A DNA stretch of 28,251 nucleotides, taken from positions 1-28,251 of the forward strand of contig CAIVAH010000255.1 of assembly GCA_903903765.1 (NCBI GenBank). Reading direction: 5' to 3'. The stretch is from an uncultured Methylococcaceae bacterium. Lineage in GTDB: Bacteria > Pseudomonadota > Gammaproteobacteria > Methylococcales > Methylomonadaceae. Made by a program: the position numbers and the translations under genes. Each line of letters opens with the position of its first letter. The first letter of the stretch is position 1. The notes beneath the pieces were generated by a model, which ran no database searches, was not told where the DNA came from, and saw only the letters and a program-made list of their open reading frames with translations. This document shows positions 25,868 through 28,251 of the stretch, in pieces.

Positions 25868-27142
25868 ATGAGCATCGAAGTAGTAGTACCGCAATTACCC
25901 GAATCAGTATCTGATGCAACATTAATCAACTGGCAAAAAAAACCAGGGGACTTTGTTAATAAAAATGAAAATTTAGTCGATCTTGAAACGGACAAAGTAG
26001 TATTAGAAGTAACCGCACCAGAGTCTGGCATCCTAAGTCAAATACTTAAAGAAAATGGCACAATAGTAACGGCCGGTGAAGTGTTAGCTATATTACAAAT
26101 TCAATCCGCCGAAGAAAATACTATTGTGGAACCGATTGAAAAATCAACACAAACGCCGCTTAATAACGAAGAAGACATGCCTCTAAGTCCTTCAGTGCGC
26201 CGCTTAATTCATGAGAATGGCTTAAATCCTAATGAAATCACCGGGACAGGTAAAAGTGGTCGATTAACTAAGTCTGATGTATTAGAACATCTTAATAGCT
26301 CATCATCAATTACTGTAGAACTAACTGCTGTAACAAACGAGACTGTTCAACCCGGAAGTCCAATCAGTGCGGCAAATAAACAAGAAGCACCTGAATCTAC
26401 AATTATTACTCCATCAGATTCTATCAACACGTCTTCTAGCATACGCCCTGAACAGCGCGTAGCGATGACCCGTTTAAGGGCAAAAGTTGCAGAAAGATTA
26501 TTACAAGCGCAACAAAATGCTGCTATGTTAACCACCTTCAATGAAGTTAATATGCAAAATGTAATTGATTTACGTAATCAGTACAAAGATCGTTTCGAGA
26601 AAAAACATGGCGTAAAACTTGGTTTTATGTCTTTCTTCGTTAAAGCCTCAATCGAAGCTTTAAAACATTTCCCAGCCATTAATGCCTCAATTGATGGGAG
26701 CGATATTATTTATCATGGTTACTATGATTTAGGAATCGCGGTCAGTACACCACGCGGACTGATTGTGCCAGTCTTGCATGATGCGGATCAACTAGATTTT
26801 GCAGGTATAGAGAAAAGTATTGCCTCTTATGGTGAAAAAGCGCGGGCAGGTACCTTAAGTTATGATGATCTAAAAGGTGGAACATTTACTATTACAAATG
26901 GTGGCGTGTTTGGTTCTATGTTATCTACGCCAATATTAAATCCACCGCAATGCGCAATCTTAGGTATGCATGCCATTAAAGAACGGCCTGTTGTTGAAAA
27001 TGGCCAAATTGTTATCAGACCGATTATGTATCTCGCACTCTCATATGATCATCGTTTAGTTGACGGTCGAGAAGCGGTACAATTTTTGGTAACAATAAAA
27101 GAATGTTTAGAATCTCCAGCTCATTTATTATTAAACATTTAA
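25868..27142 (+). CDS. sucB: 2-oxoglutarate dehydrogenase E2 component (dihydrolipoyl succinyltransferase)
   Basis: A 424-residue E2o forming the core of the complex and transferring the succinyl group to CoA. One lipoyl domain with the lipoylated Lys43 in '[11 protein letters not shown]' occupies residues 1-78. A peripheral-subunit (E3/E1)-binding domain follows at about 105-141 ('[20 protein letters not shown]'), then a Ser/Thr-rich flexible linker and the catalytic domain from about 193. His395 and Asp399 in 'SYDHRLVDG' are the catalytic pair. The E3-binding domain is intact, which matters because the next gene is an apparently redox-inactive E3 homologue. Confidence 0.96.
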   Translation: MSIEVVVPQLPESVSDATLINWQKKPGDFVNKNENLVDLETDKVVLEVTAPESGILSQILKENGTIVTAGEVLAILQIQSAEENTIVEPIEKSTQTPLNNEEDMPLSPSVRRLIHENGLNPNEITGTGKSGRLTKSDVLEHLNSSSSITVELTAVTNETVQPGSPISAANKQEAPESTIITPSDSINTSSSIRPEQRVAMTRLRAKVAERLLQAQQNAAMLTTFNEVNMQNVIDLRNQYKDRFEKKHGVKLGFMSFFVKASIEALKHFPAINASIDGSDIIYHGYYDLGIAVSTPRGLIVPVLHDADQLDFAGIEKSIASYGEKARAGTLSYDDLKGGTFTITNGGVFGSMLSTPILNPPQCAILGMHAIKERPVVENGQIVIRPIMYLALSYDHRLVDGREAVQFLVTIKECLESPAHLLLNI

Positions 27143-27146
27143 TATT

Positions 27147-28251
27147 ATGCCCAATATTAGCAAAGCTTATTATGATGTCATTGTTATTGGCACAGGCCCA
27201 GCTGGATACGCAAGTGCTGTTCGCTGTGCAGAATTAGGATTGAATACTGCATGTATTAATACGCGAGATGATGCAAATCATAAAGATACGCATCTTAATA
27301 CAGGTAGTGTGGGCACCATGGCATTATTAGAATCTGCTAAAAAGTACCACAGTTTAATCCACGAATTTGCTCAACACGGTATTTTTGCGAACGATATAAA
27401 TTTTGATATAAAAACGGCATTAAGTAGAAAAGATAAGATTCTTGCTGAAATTGGCCAAAAAATGATTGAGCTATTTCATAAGCATAAAATTGAGCATATT
27501 CATGCAAAAGCACGTTTATTAAATGCCCACCAAATTGAGATTATTGATGATAAAACTTATTTAAAGTCAATAATAAATGCTAAATATATTATCTTAGCTT
27601 CGGGTTCAGAATCTATAACTCTACCTACTATTGAAATCGATAATGAATTTATATTTGATGCTAAAGCAGCACTAAATCTAAAAGAAGTTCCCAAAAAACT
27701 GGCCATTATTGGTGCTGGCGTCATGGGGTTAGAACTGGCAAATATCTGGAGTCGGTTTGGTGCAGACACCATTTTATTAGAAGCTCAAGAAAACTTTCTA
27801 TCGGTACTTGATCACGAGGTATCAGGTGCTGCATTTAGTCTATTTCAAAAACAAGGCCTTGATATACGAATAGGTGCTAGAGTGATATCTGCTAAAAAGG
27901 GCAGTAAACACATTACAATTGAATATCAAGATCAAGACGGCACACATAGCTTAAAAGTTGATAAAGTTATAGTTGCTTGTGGTAGCAGACCGAATACCAC
28001 AAATTTAGCGGCACCTGAGGCAAACTTATTATTGGATCAAGATGGTTATGTTTATGTAGATGAGCATTGTCGTACCAATTTACCAGGGGTTTACGCAGTA
28101 GGTGATCTTACATTATTAGGACCGATGTTAGCTCATAAAGGCATAGAAGAAGGTATCTTTGTTGCTGATTTTATAGCCGGTATCAATAATCCCATCAATT
28201 ATGATATTTTACCCAGTGTTATTTATACAGAACCCGAAATTGCTTGGGTAG
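27147..28251 (+). CDS. Dihydrolipoyl dehydrogenase-like flavoprotein lacking the redox disulfide (3' end beyond window)
   Basis: The frame opens at ATG 27147, 4 bases after sucB, and stays open to the window edge (368 residues). It has the Lpd fold. FAD-binding GTGPAG is at 15-20, the 'ILASGSE' motif at 149-155, NAD-binding 'IIGAGVMGLELA' at 187-198, and 'GVYAVGD' at 314-320. The family's redox motif CLNVGCIPSK is replaced by HLNTGSVGTM (49-58): both active-site cysteines are missing (His49, Ser54) and the following lysine is Met. The C-terminal dimerisation domain with its catalytic His-Glu is outside the window. Position implies E3 of the 2-oxoglutarate dehydrogenase complex, but the chemistry of E3 cannot work without the disulfide. 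No strong ribosome binding site; probably coupled to sucB. Confidence 0.9.
   Translation, partial: MPNISKAYYDVIVIGTGPAGYASAVRCAELGLNTACINTRDDANHKDTHLNTGSVGTMALLESAKKYHSLIHEFAQHGIFANDINFDIKTALSRKDKILAEIGQKMIELFHKHKIEHIHAKARLLNAHQIEIIDDKTYLKSIINAKYIILASGSESITLPTIEIDNEFIFDAKAALNLKEVPKKLAIIGAGVMGLELANIWSRFGADTILLEAQENFLSVLDHEVSGAAFSLFQKQGLDIRIGARVISAKKGSKHITIEYQDQDGTHSLKVDKVIVACGSRPNTTNLAAPEANLLLDQDGYVYVDEHCRTNLPGVYAVGDLTLLGPMLAHKGIEEGIFVADFIAGINNPINYDILPSVIYTEPEIAWV

Overview
The window looks like part of a low-GC gammaproteobacterial chromosome. The support is an Enterobacteria-type (type II) cellulose synthesis locus with bcsE, bcsF, bcsG, bcsR and bcsQ, together with TusD/TusC, BepA, a YfcH-like epimerase, SSB ending in DDDIPF and a sucA-sucB-lpd cluster. 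A methanotroph-like or other environmental gammaproteobacterium is possible, but there is no 16S rRNA or diagnostic methane-oxidation gene, so the genus is left open.

Layout. Positions 1-755 (minus) hold the 5' part of a secreted collagen-like protein with an Lcl/DUF1566-type C-terminal domain. Positions 972-2432 (minus) encode the periplasmic M48 protease BepA. Positions 2554-3304 (plus) encode TusD and TusC with no TusB beside them. A small membrane protein of unknown function (minus) converges on tusC, and its 5' end looks frameshifted. Upstream of it is a likely intrinsic terminator and promoter on the minus strand, which could form a small RNA or an attenuated leader. Positions 3994-5125 (plus) hold a YfcH/TIGR01777 epimerase overlapping a TIGR02450-type small protein. 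These are followed by a secreted di-haem cytochrome c peroxidase and ssb.

Positions 6829-20936 (minus) hold a complete nine-gene cellulose operon transcribed in the order bcsC-E-F-G-R-Q-A-B-Z. BcsA and BcsB make and translocate the glucan under c-di-GMP control (PilZ domain present). BcsC is the outer-membrane exporter and BcsZ the periplasmic GH8 hydrolase. BcsR, BcsQ, BcsE and BcsF are cytoplasmic and inner-membrane regulators, and BcsG is the phosphoethanolamine transferase that decorates cellulose. All nine genes on one strand with bcsC first differs from the divergent E. coli arrangement. The 56-codon bcsR is short and easily missed.

Positions 21114-28251 hold housekeeping metabolism: asd and adk (minus), then divergently sucA, sucB and the 5' part of an lpd-like gene (2-oxoglutarate dehydrogenase complex).

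The most notable observation is that the lpd-like protein keeps its FAD and NAD binding motifs but has lost the redox-active CxxxxC pair (His49/Ser54 instead). Other observations worth checking are Asn in place of the expected GH8 catalytic Asp in BcsZ, a degenerate Walker A in BcsQ, the apparent frameshift at 3585-3637, and the candidate minus-strand RNA at 3757-3892.
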